From Sodiomyces alkalinus F11 (lineage: Eukaryota > Ascomycota > Sordariomycetes > Glomerellales > Plectosphaerellaceae): a DNA stretch of 64,000 nucleotides. How positions within the stretch are numbered: position 1 is the first letter of the stretch; each line of letters starts with the position of its first letter. The stretch lies in the NCBI RefSeq assembly GCF_003711515.1, contig NW_021167081.1, positions 2,199,170 to 2,263,169 of the forward strand, read 5' to 3'. Positions 11,255 to 22,470 of the stretch are shown piece by piece. A program made the position numbers and the translations under genes. The notes beneath the pieces were generated by a model, which was not told the origin of the DNA, did not search any database, and worked only from the letters and a program-made list of their open reading frames with translations.

Positions 11255-11302
11255 ATTGTCCATTGGTCAGAGCCATAGGAGGGACGGCGGCCATCCGCAA
11301 AC

Positions 11303-13119
11303 ATGTCACTCCAACGTGTTGCTTCCCTCGAGACGTTCCAATCCATACAGCCACCCTACCACCAACCTAGCCGCCTCCCCGGCTCCAGGCGCGGCAGCGA
11401 TGCTTCTAGCACCCGTCCTCGGAAACTGAGCTTCAACCCTCTTCCCGACGAATGGGATCCTCACGATCTCAAGTTGGACGTGGTCCAGGCTGTGAGCGCC
11501 TTTGATGTTCCTTCGTGGAAACGAGTCCGTGAGTGAAGACCCCCCCTACCGAACAATATCCCTATCCCTACATATGCAGCACCGTGAGTTAACGTGGGAC
11601 CTGCCGGTCACTCATCGCAGTTCAGGTCATTGTTGCTGTCGTGTACTGTCTCTTCGCCGCAGGCATCGTCTTTGGGTATGCAGCTATCAAGCCCGTATTG
11701 AAACATGAAGGTGCCTACCAAGATGTCTGCCGCTCCGACTCCGATGTCCACGACGGGGACTCTATCCCTGTCGACGACACCTGCGTTGAGATACATCTGA
11801 ATCTAATGTTCACCATCGCCGCCGTTGCCACCAACGTCGTCGCCCTGCCGGTCGGTGCTATTCTCGATCACTTCGGCCCGCGCATATGCGGCATCATCGG
11901 CAGTCTCTTCCTCGCCAGCGGTGCTCTCACCATGGCCTACGCACAGCGCCTTCCCTTCGACGGCTTTGTCGTCGGCTACTTGCTCTTGGCCCTTGGCGGC
12001 CCTTTTACCTTTATTCCTTCCTTCCACCTATCCAACGCCTTCCCACAGCACTCCGGCCTCATCCTCGCCTTGCTTACCGGAGCCTTCGATTCCTCCAGCG
12101 CCCTGTTCCTCGTTTATCGCGTCATCTACCAGTCGACCGGCTTTGGCTACCACCACTTCTTCCTTGCCTATCTGGTCGTCCCCGTCTTCCTTCTCATCAC
12201 CCAGCTGACCCTCATGCCGAAGCAGTCCTACAAGACTGTGGGTGATCTGGTGGAACAGGCCGAGGAAGCCGAAGCCGCCATTGATGCCGACGAGACCGAC
12301 CTCTACGACGACCAGGTCGACGAGAACACGGCGCTTTTGCGTGAGGAGCGCCGCCACCAGATCCAAGCCGTACTGGCTGACACGGAGCAGCTCCTGGGCG
12401 AAGACCGTGCCGACGGGCAGGCCCAACGCGAGGAAAAGTCGAACGAGGTCTCCGGCGTTTGGGGCGTCATGCACGCTCATTCGGCCCTAGAACAGATCGC
12501 CTCGCCATGGTTCATCCTCATCTGTCTCTTCACCGTCATCCAGATGACGCGAATCAACTACTTCGTCGCCACCGTCCGCGCACAGTACGAAGCCATCTTC
12601 GGAGATCATGAGACGGCCGTTGAGATCAACAATTTCTTCGACATGGCGCTCCCCGCCGGTGGCGTGCTGTCTATCCCTTTCATCGGGCTCATCCTCGACC
12701 ATACCAGCACCATCGTCGTCCTCACCGTCCTCGTCGCCGTAGCCACCGCCATCGGCATACTGGGAGTGCTCCCCTTCCACTGGGCTGCGTACCTGGGCAT
12801 CTGTCTGTTCGTCCTCTACCGTCCCTTTTATTATACCGCTGTTTCCGACTACAGCGCCAAGGTCTTCGGCTTCCGCACCTTCGGCACTGTCTACGGCACC
12901 ATTATCTGCCTTTCCGGCGTGCTCAACTTCTCCCAATCCGGACTGGATTTCCTCTTCCACCAGACGTTCCACGGAGACCCTGTACCCGTGAACGTGATGC
13001 TGCTGGCGGTGGGATTCGCCGTCGGCGTCGTCCTGGTTACCTTTGTCGGTATCAAGTCCCGGGGCATTCGGCGCAAGTTGTTGGAGCTTGAGGCTGAAGA
13101 AGTCACACGCGCCCCTTGA
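11303..13119 (+). CDS. MFS transporter, Fmp42/SLC43-like
   Basis: Two exons (11,303-11,528 and 11,621-13,119) join across a 92-nt GTGAGT...CAG intron, giving 574 residues. A soluble N-terminus of about 75 residues is followed by about six hydrophobic segments beginning at VQVIVAVVYCLFAAG. A long acidic central loop (many Glu/Asp, near VEQAEEAEAAIDADETDLYD) separates a second set of about six segments. This 6+6 layout with a large charged middle loop, and a segment like YCLFAAGIVFGYAAIKPVL, fits the fungal Fmp42-type proteins related to SLC43 amino-acid uniporters. Substrate is not deducible; yeast Fmp42 was found with mitochondria or vacuole in general surveys, so location is open. It is convergent with the histone deacetylase gene. 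The splice is fixed by frame: the second exon has no start upstream of its first membrane segment. Confidence 0.8.
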
Positions 13120-13826
13120 TTTCTGACATATCGACATATATATATATATTCCAATATATCCGTCCCATGCCTTATCACAACCGAGGCCACAAATTTTTGG
13201 ATACGCCCTTCCTCTTACTGTTCAACAACCCCTCCCCCCCCCGGCAAAAGGGACTACGGTTTGTCCCTTTCTTTGTTGCATATCAAAAATGGATTTGGTT
13301 ATTCATTCCTGCAAAATGTGTATATTCCTCGCCATATTCAGCCTGGCTTGTTTGATACTACACCGTGTTGGTTTTATTTAAATGCTGGATCCTTGCTCGT
13401 CATGCACTTCACGAGTGTACCATAGACAACCAGGCGTTTGGGTTGCAAGTGTCAAGGGGCGCAGAATTTGGAGTAAAATCATCATCGCAACAGTTACCAT
13501 TGATTTGGAAAGGCGACGTCCACAAGGCCGATCACATTTACACGTATATATACAGACAAACTGTTACCCATGTTGTAACTTCTATAGCCCTGGGATTTGT
13601 GATTCGCACATACCGTACCCAGAAACCGCAGACACAATTGCACGTTCCCTGACTCCCCATCTTGGTAACCCTACCTAACGCCATGCCGACCGACTGCTGG
13701 AGTCCCTTTACCATAGACCCTTGGGCTTGTACAAGCCATGTCCAGAACAAACGGCAATAAAGACAAGAAGAAGAAGAAATGGGCGGCGCCCACATCCGAG
13801 AGTATCACGCCCATAGAACCGCAACC
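13120..13826. other. Convergent 3' intergenic region MFS/HDAC
   Basis: About 700 bp with a short AT dinucleotide run at 13,136-13,150 just after the MFS stop and a GAA-rich run near 13,766. No gene was recognised; both 3' UTRs should lie here. Confidence 0.6.
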
Positions 13827-15320
13827 TCACATCTCCATCGGAACCCCCACTGCCTCCTCCTGGGCTCTCCTCAAACTGTCATCTCTGGCCTCCCTTTCCT
13901 CCTTCAACCTCTCTTCCACCTCATCCCGCAGACCCTCCAGGTCCGGCGGAATAACCTGGTATTGTACACTGGGCGCGGCTTCGACGAAGCGGAGCTGCTC
14001 ATTGACATGTTGCACAATTTCCTGCAACCGCTTGGGAGGGTTCTTATTCGCCCGGGGCTCGCCTAGTATCTGTTCCAAGGTCGGGAAAAGCTCCTCGTAG
14101 CGAAACTGGTCGCGCCAGGGGGTGTGGGTCGGGATGATGGGGGAGATGCGGTCCTGCACGCCGGCGGCGATGCTCGTCTCGTAGGCCCAGGCGCGGGCCA
14201 CGTTCCTAGGCGTGTACCCGCCGCCGCCGAAGAGGATCATGGGCAGGCCGAACTTCTTGCAAAACTCGACGCAGGCGCCGTGGCCCTGGACCTGCAGGTT
14301 GAAGCGGCCCAGGCGGTCGCCGGCCAGCGAGTCGGCGCCGCACTGGAGGGCGATGGCGGTGGGGCGGAACTTCTCGATGCACTTGCCGATGACGTTCTCG
14401 AAGAGCCAGCCGTACTGCTCGTCGGTGATGCCGTCGTTGAGGGGCACGTTGATGGCGTGGTGGGCGCCCGGGTTGTGCTCGTTCTTGGGGCCGTTGTCGT
14501 CGAGGGCGCCGGTGCCGGGGAAGAAGTTGCACGGGTCGTACTTGTGGAAGGACACGGTCATGACGCGGTCGGTGGAAAAAAAGGCCTCTTCGACGCCGTC
14601 GCCGTGGTGGACGTCGATGTCGATGTAGAGGACCCGCGGGTGGTAGCGCAGGAGCTGCAGGATGGCGAGGACGATGTCGTTGATGTAGCAGAAGCCGGAC
14701 GCCTCGGATCGTTTGGCGTGGTGGAGCCCTCCACCCCACGCGACGGCGATATCCGACTGCCCGGAGCAGATCTTGCGCGCGGCGTCCAAAGAGCAACCGC
14801 CGGACATGGAGCAGTACTCGTATAGGCCCTCGAACAATGGGCAGTCGGAACCACCGAGGTTGAATTTGAGCTCCGGGTTGGGGTTCTCTACGTCGCGGGG
14901 TGTCGGCTCCGGGAGTACGGTGCCGAGGAAATCGAGGTAGTCGGCGGCGTGGAAACTGTTCAGTTCTTCATAAGTAGCCGGCCTGGCCGTGTAGTTGTCC
15001 ATGGCAAAGTTCATGCCGTAGGAGAAGACGAGGCTCTTGGACAGCGTCAGGCGCCACGGCTTCATGGGATGGGTCATGCCGAAATGGTGGTTCTCCATGT
15101 CCGGGTTGAGGTGGAAGGAGACACTGTAGCCCTTTGGTCGGGTAATGCCGGCTTCCAGAGCGTAGCGCTTGCATTTGGCAAAGTACTTTGCATTCTCCTC
15201 TCCGCTGGGCTGGCTGAGAGGCACGTTGTACTCCTCGACGATGGGATCGGTGCCGATGGTGTGTGGTAGGTAGTTGGGTTTGGCCACGCGGAACTTGTAT
15301 GGCGGGTTGACATTGGACAT
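13827..15320 (-). CDS. Class I histone deacetylase, Hos2/HosA-like
   Basis: Predicted zinc-dependent lysine deacetylase of the RPD3/Hos2 class, a nuclear subunit of Set3C/SMRT-type corepressor complexes in fungi. From the ATG at 15,320 it is 497 residues, intronless in the coding part. Motifs in order: HPMKPWRL, FNLGGSDCPLFEGLYEYC, GLHHAKRSEASGFCYIND with the catalytic His pair at 200-201, YIDIDVHHGDG with zinc ligands Asp236 and His238, QCGADSLAGDRLG with Asp330, and GGGGYTPRNVARAW with the catalytic Tyr369. The frame runs 31 codons upstream to a GTG, but that hydrophobic stretch is more likely untranslated. The C-terminus is a charged tail rich in Glu and Arg. All catalytic residues are present. 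The promoter side faces the transposon block, which begins 582 bp upstream. Confidence 0.92.
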   Translation of the reverse strand: MSNVNPPYKFRVAKPNYLPHTIGTDPIVEEYNVPLSQPSGEENAKYFAKCKRYALEAGITRPKGYSVSFHLNPDMENHHFGMTHPMKPWRLTLSKSLVFSYGMNFAMDNYTARPATYEELNSFHAADYLDFLGTVLPEPTPRDVENPNPELKFNLGGSDCPLFEGLYEYCSMSGGCSLDAARKICSGQSDIAVAWGGGLHHAKRSEASGFCYINDIVLAILQLLRYHPRVLYIDIDVHHGDGVEEAFFSTDRVMTVSFHKYDPCNFFPGTGALDDNGPKNEHNPGAHHAINVPLNDGITDEQYGWLFENVIGKCIEKFRPTAIALQCGADSLAGDRLGRFNLQVQGHGACVEFCKKFGLPMILFGGGGYTPRNVARAWAYETSIAAGVQDRISPIIPTHTPWRDQFRYEELFPTLEQILGEPRANKNPPKRLQEIVQHVNEQLRFVEAAPSVQYQVIPPDLEGLRDEVEERLKEEREARDDSLRRAQEEAVGVPMEM

Positions 15321-15901
15321 GTTGAGGACGCCAGGCGTTGAGAGGAAGGGTTGCGGGATAGCGAGGGGTAGGAGTGAAAAGAGGAGGACCAGGACGGCCC
15401 TGGAGAAGAGCACTCAGAAGGAGAAGCCAGACTTTCGTCGCGAGACGGCTAAAGGCGTCGGCTCGGTGAGGTCAGCAAACCCCGATGGGTGGAATCGGAA
15501 AGGCTTCCTTCGTACGAACGTCGTGTGCTCTGACAGCCCGTAGAACTATTTTCAGGCAGAAATTCTTAGCGGGGTGGGATATGCTTGGAATGGACGAGAC
15601 AAGGGCTGCCGCGCTGTGCAGAGTGGTCTGCGACTCGTTCGACTTGGTAATAATACCGGTATTTGAATTCGAGATTTCGAGATCGATTTTGAAACCTCGA
15701 CTTCCAATTCCCCAGATTTTACGAAGTAACTCCGTACCTTACTTTCATGCGGAAGGAAAGTACGAACGAAGGAACTCAAAAACGAACAAATGAAAGTTGT
15801 CACAGACCAGGGCTTAATTCGGTAGTGGCGCATCAATTGGCCGAAGGGGTGGGGCTTATCTATTAGTAAGCAAACAAAAAAAGGACCCCTGTCTAGGTAC
15901 G
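15321..15901. other. HDAC upstream region up to the transposon block
   Basis: This 581-bp stretch should contain the deacetylase 5' UTR and promoter. It is normal in dinucleotide use, with CA and TG frequent. It ends in GTACG at 15,897-15,901, the left target-site copy of copia-1. Confidence 0.6.
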
Positions 15902-16175
15902 TGTCGTATGGGCAGGACCACGACGTGGTCTATAGGGGATCTAGGGGGGATCCACTCCCTGACTAAGGGCTTCGGGCCTCGGGTCTTAGGATATAATAGG
16001 GGCGGATACCGGGAAAGACCGGATAGGATCTAAATAAGATAGTACCTATAATAGAGTCTTTACCACCTAAATTAAGGGTATAAAAGACTTATATAGATAT
16101 AACTTAAGATAATATATATATACGAGATTTCTGCTCTACTAAGTTAATTATCTAAGTGTTATTTAACGTGCGATA
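15902..16175 (+). repeat. copia-1 5' LTR
   Basis: Starts TGTCGTATGGG and ends GTGCGATA; the end would be CA before C-to-T change. It contains an imperfect palindrome GACCACGACGTGGTC. It matches the 3' LTR and, in reverse, both copia-2 LTRs. Confidence 0.9.
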
Positions 16176-19100
16176 GTTATAAGCCCGGTTTATAACGTCT
16201 AAACGATAGATATCAATAAGGCTACCCCTATGCTACTATAAAGAAGTAATCACGTTTATATAAGCACTCTTAAATAACTACGATCGACTTAATTAAAGTA
16301 ATTAAAAGATTAATTAATCTACCTATTAATTAACTAACCGATAAACGATAAACTAGTAAAGATATCTTCTAACGTATCTAATACTAAATAGAAGGCGGCC
16401 GTTACTACCCTTATTAATTAGAGGGATTAGGTAGTATAGGAGTACGCCGTACGCGGTAAATCTGCCTCCTACTAGGATGAATATCTTAATCTAAAGCTAA
16501 GCGATAAGGAGGCTAACGCCTATCTCCTCCCTATACCTGCGCCGCCTAATATCCGTAAATATAAGGCCCTCGCCGTGGACCCTAACGCGGAGGAGGCCAC
16601 GGCTATTACTATCACGGCTACTCCGTCTTCTATTATTACGTTAGAGGGCGATAAGGATACCGTAAACGCCGCCGCTATTACGGCTACCACGGCCGCTATT
16701 ATAGCGGCTATAGCCGCCGGTAAGAAAAAGACGGCCGCCCGCCGGAAGGTTACGACCATGGCCGTAATAAAAGAACTAACGATTAGGACGCCTATATTTA
16801 TCGATAACCTCTCTAAAAAGGGGCGTACGCGCTACCTATAAGATCGCTATATATACCGCGAAGAAAAGGTAGACTACGATGCGTAGTAGAAGGAGTTTAA
16901 TAAGGTACGCTTTTATATTAAAAGGACCGTCTATACTATATTATATAGCCTCCTGGCTTAGCTATAGGATAATACCGTAAATAACCTATAAGCTTAGATT
17001 ACCCTCCTATATACGTATATAGGACTAATACCTATAGACCTCTATAAGGAAGCCCTAGTCCTATACTAACGATATACCATGCCTATAAAGGCTATACCTA
17101 AGGATATAAACGCCTAAGTGGTAAGCTAGACAATAGCGATAATATACTATAAATATATAGGCGTTTTAGAGCTATTAAGCGCGGACTATTAGGCGGAAGA
17201 CGCGTTAAAAGCTATTAAACCTATTACCTAGCAATAAAGTAATAACTACCTAATTAATAACTATAATAAGATTACGGAAAACGAGCTAATAATTAACGAC
17301 TTCGTAAAGGCTCTATATACGGTTCTTGGTAATTTAAAGAGCCTATAATCCTTTACTATAAAGCCTTGAGTCGGGAGAGGCACTTTTAATACCCTTAGAA
17401 ACCTCCCTGGTACTAAGGATACGGCTAATAATAAAGATAATAAGAAGCGTCCTCGTAGTGATATATCCGTAAAGGCTATCCCTTCCGTAACGAGGAGGCC
17501 TTACGAGATTTATAAGAACCCCTATACTACCGCCGCCTATTAGTATATAAGGCCGGATATATGCCCTTATACCTAGCGCGGCCGCGAAGATATTACGAAG
17601 GTTATAGAAAAGAAGATATATAACTATAGTTTTAAAAAGCCGCATGGATACCGCGATATAGAAAAGGCGGGAAGTAGTAGCTACTACCGCTAATAAGATA
17701 GAGGAAGTCTAGGAAAATTAACTCTATAATACTACGCCTACTATTATAATAGTTTATAAAGACCTGTCTATTACCGCGACGGGATTAGGAGCCTACCTAA
17801 CTTAGGGGGTAACGCGTTATCGTACGACGATACTATTAAGATTATAATAAGAATAAGGGGTATCCCTTTTTATTAACTAAGCTAAGGCGCTATTATACTA
17901 CGCGATCCTAGATTTAGGATCATTAATCTATATTTTTAAATAATCGAGGCCGTTTTACGGCCGTTAGACTACCCACGGATACTTTATCCTTATCCCTTTA
18001 AATAGGTACTTATAAGGCTTTTATCCTCGGATACGGAGATGTTAAGCTATATATATAATCCCTATTAGGTATAAAGAGGCTATTACGCCTCCGTAACGTT
18101 ATATACTATAAGGAATTCGTTACTAATATCGTCTCGGAATACTAGCTACGCCTATAAGGTTACCACTAGGATACAGTAAATAATATTATTATTAGCTCTG
18201 CTAATAACCGGCCTATCTATAAGCTACTAGATATCCACGGCTAGTATATAATTAAGCGCGCGGAAGCCACGGCCGTTACCGTATTCGCGGTCTCGGTAAG
18301 GCACCCGCGCGATAACCCGTAAAGGAGATTACGATAACTACGGTAACTATAGAAGACCACGGTATAACGGTGGCACGAACGCCTTAGCTATTATAGCACG
18401 GATACTCTCGCGAAGATTATTAACGCTACTTAGGGGGTAAAGATAAAAGGACCTCGTATAACGGACTATAACGCGTATAGGTAATCGTAAGTGCCTACGT
18501 AAATCCGGCGGATACTATCCTTTTACCCGTTAAAGCCTAAAGAGGCCCTGGCTATTGATTGTTATAATCTAAAAGAGGCGGAGTCGTTAACGGGCCGTCT
18601 ATATAAGTCTATTATATTTATTATAGACGTGTATATAGGTTATACGTGGGATTACTACTTATAGAAGAGAGACTAAGGCTTTATCCTACACGCGTTAAAA
18701 GACCGTTTTACCCTGTTTAAGACCTAATTCGACGTCCGGCCACGTATCCTATAAGCCAATTCCGAGATATTCTAATACCCAGAAATCGTTACTTTCCTCG
18801 TTACTAAGGGCGTAAAAGGCTAGTTATCGGCACAATATTTATAGGATTAAAACGGCGTTATAGAACGGATTAAAGGTATCGTTAAGAGAAGGGCGAGGGC
18901 TATAAGGATTAAAGCTAATCTGCATATATCTATCTAGCCTAAGATCTTTAAGATTACCGTGGATCTATATAATAGGACGCCACGATATATTAACGACTAG
19001 TAAACGCTATATAAAGGCCTATGCGGCCGTTAACCTGACCTTACGCACCTACGAGCTTACGGCTAGAAAGTCTTTATAAAAACGCGCGATACCTAAGCTA

Positions 19101-19410
19101 AGAGGAACTGCCTATAAAGGCTAGAACCGAAGGTATAGATCGGTTACTATATCGGATACTAATCCTTAAATAGCTTCCGTATTTAGCTACTATACCTAAC
19201 GGATATTATTACTATAAGAGATATAGTCTTTAACGAAGACGAGATATTCGATAGTAGGATTAAAACGCTATAAGCTATAGCTTCCGCCGAGGAAATCGGG
19301 GAACGCTTATAATCTATCCGTATTACCTAATCTAATAAGACCGCGAATAGGCTACTATTAAGGGGCATAGCCGTAGATTTATTAGATTTTAAGTCGGAAG
19401 ACTTTAACGC

Positions 19411-19530
19411 CACCGCTATTACTACGGGTAAAGGCGACGCTACCGCTATTACTACGGGTAAAGGCGACGCTACCTCTATTACTACAGATAAAGGCGAGGC
19501 CGTCGCTATTACTACAGGAGAGGCTATTAC
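19411..19530 (+). repeat. 30-bp coding tandem repeat in copia-1 pol linker
   Basis: Four units of 30 bp, the first two nearly identical, encode a repeated Ala-Thr-rich decapeptide (AITTGKGDAT type) between integrase and reverse transcriptase. Shorter derived units (GCTATTACTACGG) continue to about 19,740. Confidence 0.85.
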
Positions 19531-19566
19531 TATTACTATAGACTATATTACTGCTATTACTATAGA

Positions 19567-19617
19567 CGAGGTTCTAAATCTATAGCCTAACACCTAGGCT
19601 ATAGATTTAGAACCTCG
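19567..19617. other. Near-perfect hairpin in copia-1 pol
   Basis: Arms 19,567-19,589 and 19,595-19,617 are exact reverse complements over 23 bp with a 5-nt loop. The right arm repeats the coding of the left in antisense. A shorter form of the same hairpin is in copia-2. Confidence 0.85.
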
Positions 19618-21982
19618 TAACTCTAACGCTACTACTATTACTACGGGAGAGGCTATTACTACGGATACTACTATTATTATACGAGAAGACTATACTACCG
19701 CTATTACCACGGAAAAGGCTACCGCTATTACTGCGGACACTTCACGGTTTACTACTACGAGGTTTAAACCGTTTCCCACGCCTCTAATATCCCCGGAAGA
19801 TCCCGTGCGCGCGTTCCTTATAGCGTTAGCGGTAGTCAGGGGCGTTAAGATGGAAGAACACCATAACTATTAACGGATAGCCAGGAATGCCCCTAGGGGG
19901 TGCCTATCGGCCGCGCGCCTATTACCCGCGCGTCTATCTATTATAAGCCTATACACGACCGAGAAAGTATAGAATAATACTACCTAGAAAGCGTTTTTTA
20001 ACGCTAAAAGGACTTATAACCCTATACGCGGGAGGAAGTAAGCTATTAACGACGGCAACGTTATCGGCACGGGCACTATAGATCCCTTTCCCTCTAACGC
20101 CTCCTTATTATATCTAACCCGCGAGGATCTCCCGCCTCCGCTAAACCACTACCACGATATACGCCTATACCCGTTACGGGAGCGGTGGTTATAGGCCGAG
20201 GGTAAATACCTTAAGGGGCACCGATAGATAGGCTATTAGTAGGAGGTCCGTGATGATCGGGCTAATAAGTAATAAGTCCTCGCCTATAGATAGGTATACA
20301 CCTATAAATTTAATAAGGAGGGCACCCTCCTTAAGTGTAAGGCACGCCTAATAGTCTAAGTGGATTAATAAAAACAGTTAAAGACTAAAGATAACTACGC
20401 CGCTATATTAGTATCGCGGTTATTCCGTATACTCATAGTAATCGCCGCCCGATTTAATCTAGAGATAAAGTAGTTTAATACCGTTAACACGTTCGTTAAC
20501 GCTAGCCTTAAAGAAGAGGTGTTTATATAGATACCGTAAGGCTATAAAGTGCTAGGTAAGGTACTACTACTACGGAAAGCCCTTTTCGGCTTAAGGGTAT
20601 CGCTACTACTATAGTAAGAGGAATTTAGCGGCACGCTATAAAGGATAGGATTCACGGCTATACCTAATAACCCCTATATTATAATACGCGACAGTTTAAT
20701 CCTATTCTTCTACGTCGACGATATCGGACTTATATACTATAAAGACCGTAAGACTAACGCCGACGACCTCGAGGCCGCCCTTAAGCGAAGCTATAGGTTA
20801 TTAGGAGGCGAAGAAATCCGTTAGTTTCTAGGAATCGAGGTCCTAAGGGATAGTGCCACCCGTAGGTTATAGCTATTATAATCCTCCTATGTGGAGAAGA
20901 TCGCGGTTAAATACTACGTAGATATACTCTGCCGAAAACTACTAAAGGTCCTATTATTAGCGATAAAGCCGCTAATACCCCGTAATGGTATACGCGCGTT
21001 AATTCCCGAGGTCCGCTAGTACTAGGGTATAATCGGTTCTATCCTATATACCGCTATCGTGATAAGATCCGATATCGTGTTCGCCTATTTAAAGCTTTCC
21101 TAATATAATGTTAACCCCTCCTCTAACTACCTTAAAAGGGCTTAATAAGTGCTATTATTCCTATACTACACGAGATACTACTACCTAGAATTCGGCGGGG
21201 ATAGGCTTTTCCTAATAGTAAGCGACGCGTCCTTTAGGGATAATCCAGACTATAAGAGCCTATAAGGATATACGATAAAGCTCTTCGGCGGCTAAATAAC
21301 TAATAGTGACGATATCGTTAATAGAGTCGGAACTACTCGCTCTTACCGAAGCAGCTAAGGAGACGCTATTTCTTAGCCGGATATTAAGGGATTTAGAGCT
21401 TCGGTTAGACTAATAGTAACTATAGCTATACTATATTAATTAGTAGACTATTAACCTCGTTAATAAGAAGGTATAACGCCTACGGATAAGGCTATAGTAT
21501 ATCGATATATATAACTAGTAGGCGTGCTAGTTAGTATAATAAAGTCTTTTTAAGGTTACGTATATCAACACAAAGGAGATAATCGCGGACGGTTTAATAA
21601 AGGTATTACCGGAGGCGGGGATTAAAAGACTATAGTAATACCTTAATTTAATAGATTAAAAGGATCGTATCGAGTAGTCTAAACGGCTACACGAAGACAT
21701 TAAACGCGCTAAAGCCACGGCCGTAGCGACTACGAAGGCCTCCGAGGATATAGTAGATCCGATAGATATAGATCCAATTAAGTAGATGCGGCTAATTAGG
21801 ATCCAGGAACTAATTAAGATAGAATTAAATTAAACGGTCAAATAGGTCGGATTTAGATCCCTTTTACGAGGGTGTTTTTCCTTAACTATTAATTTTATAA
21901 TAGAAAAGCTAAGAGCGTTTACTTTAAACCGAAGCCTCTAATTAGTTAGTTAACCTGGAAAGACCCACCTTAACTAAGGGGG

Positions 21983-22258
21983 TGTATCGTATAGACAGGC
22001 CTATAACGTGGTCTATAGGGGACCTAGGGGGGATCTACTCCCTGACTAAGGGCTTCGGGCCTCGGGTATTAGGATATAATATAGACGGATACCGGAAAAG
22101 ACCGGATAGGATCTAAATAAGATAATACCCATAATAGAGTCTTCACCAACTAAATTAAGGGTATAAGAGACTTATATAGATATAACTTAAGATAATACAC
22201 ACACACGAGATTTCTACTCTACTAAGTTGATTATCTAAGTGCTATTTGACGTGCGATA
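21983..22258 (+). repeat. copia-1 3' LTR
   Basis: Starts TGTATCGTATAGAC and ends GTGCGATA, preceded by the polypurine tract. It differs from the 5' LTR mostly by C/T and G/A changes. Confidence 0.9.
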
Positions 22259-22263
22259 GTACA

Positions 22264-22343
22264 GTACCTAAGATAGGTAAGCCACGGTAGCTCCGAAATA
22301 GATTAGTAAGGTAGGTAGGTAGGTAGGGAAGGTATATTGTGTG
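22264..22343. other. Short host-like spacer between two retrotransposons
   Basis: Eighty base pairs with a GGTA tetranucleotide run (about 22,307-22,326) and a TACCTAAGATAGGTA-type motif resembling the genic intergenic DNA at 10,500-10,560. It has no transposon coding resemblance and may be original host sequence. Confidence 0.5.
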
Positions 22344-22470
22344 TAAGATAATCGTCGTGTACGTGGTATAGATGTGTATGTATAAGGAAGAAGCTAAGTA
22401 CTAGCTATAGGTCCTTATACGGATATAATAAGTTATCCGTTCCTGGGCAGGTTATATAACCTGCCCTATA
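22344..22470 (-). repeat. gypsy-A 3' LTR
   Basis: 127 bp, matching 31,520-31,646. It contains a perfect 22-bp palindrome at 22,445-22,466 near its inner edge in plus-strand coordinates. Confidence 0.88.

Larger units (their letters stand above)
9933..11302. other. Divergent intergenic region DJ-1-like/MFS
   Basis: This 1.37-kb stretch between two divergent starts contains the G-tract at 10,213-10,271, several GGTACC/CCTAGG-type short palindromes (10,510-10,650) and the hexanucleotide repeat at 11,222-11,254. No gene was recognised in any frame. Confidence 0.55.
16366..21833 (+). pseudogene. copia-1 gag-pol, inactivated by many stops
   Basis: The frame can be followed for most of 5.4 kb, interrupted mainly by TAG and TAA where CAG and CAA are expected. 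Gag occupies about 16,366-17,700 and includes an Ala/Thr-rich stretch at 16,575-16,740. The protease motif near 17,910 reads DLGS instead of DSGS, a TCA to TTA change. Integrase lies at about 18,390-19,250 and starts with a WHERLSYYSTDTLAK-type zinc/pre-integrase segment. A variable linker with 30-bp repeats follows (19,400-19,800). Reverse transcriptase lies at about 20,270-21,150 with the catalytic FFYVDDIG box intact (20,711-20,722). RNase H lies at about 21,200-21,650 (LIVSDASF). No protein can be made from it. Confidence 0.88.
15902..22258 (+). mobile_element. copia-1, full-length Ty1/copia retrotransposon, RIP-mutated
   Basis: Two related LTRs (15,902-16,175 and 21,983-22,258) bracket a decayed gag-pol in the order Gag, protease, integrase, reverse transcriptase, RNase H, which is the copia order. 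A polypurine tract (TAAGGGGG) lies directly before the 3' LTR. Flanks are GTACG on the left (15,897-15,901) and GTACA on the right (22,259-22,263), consistent with a 5-bp target duplication with one change. The element has the same family of LTR and protein as copia-2. Its left edge is the border between genic and RIP DNA. Confidence 0.92.

Noticed and set aside
12487..13137. Minus-strand open frame of 216 codons opposite the MFS gene
   Set aside because: It is antisense to membrane segments; its acidic, Gly/Asp-rich text is the mirror of hydrophobic codons.
14124..14825. Long plus-strand open frame (233 codons) opposite the histone deacetylase
   Set aside because: It lies antisense to a gene with all catalytic motifs, and its Ala/Val/Gly-rich translation is typical of an antisense shadow in GC-rich coding DNA.
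2491..15320. A co-regulated biosynthetic or metabolic gene cluster
   Set aside because: The five genes (permease, TBC GAP, DJ-1-like, MFS, HDAC) share no pathway, alternate in orientation, and include no biosynthetic core enzyme.
15321..15413. Hydrophobic 31-residue extension that would look like a signal peptide on the histone deacetylase
   Set aside because: The extension begins with GTG, not ATG, and a nuclear class I deacetylase has no signal peptide; the ATG at 15,320 fits the family start.
1..15901. tRNA or rRNA genes in the genic part
   Set aside because: No tRNA A/B box pair with cloverleaf pairing and no rRNA-like text was noticed; a tRNA scan was not possible here.
16520..16841. 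Open frames of 80-90 codons on both strands at the start of the RIP block
   Set aside because: The plus one is an intact piece of copia-1 Gag and the minus one its mirror; a homologous mirror frame at 58,843-59,055 in copia-2 confirms this.
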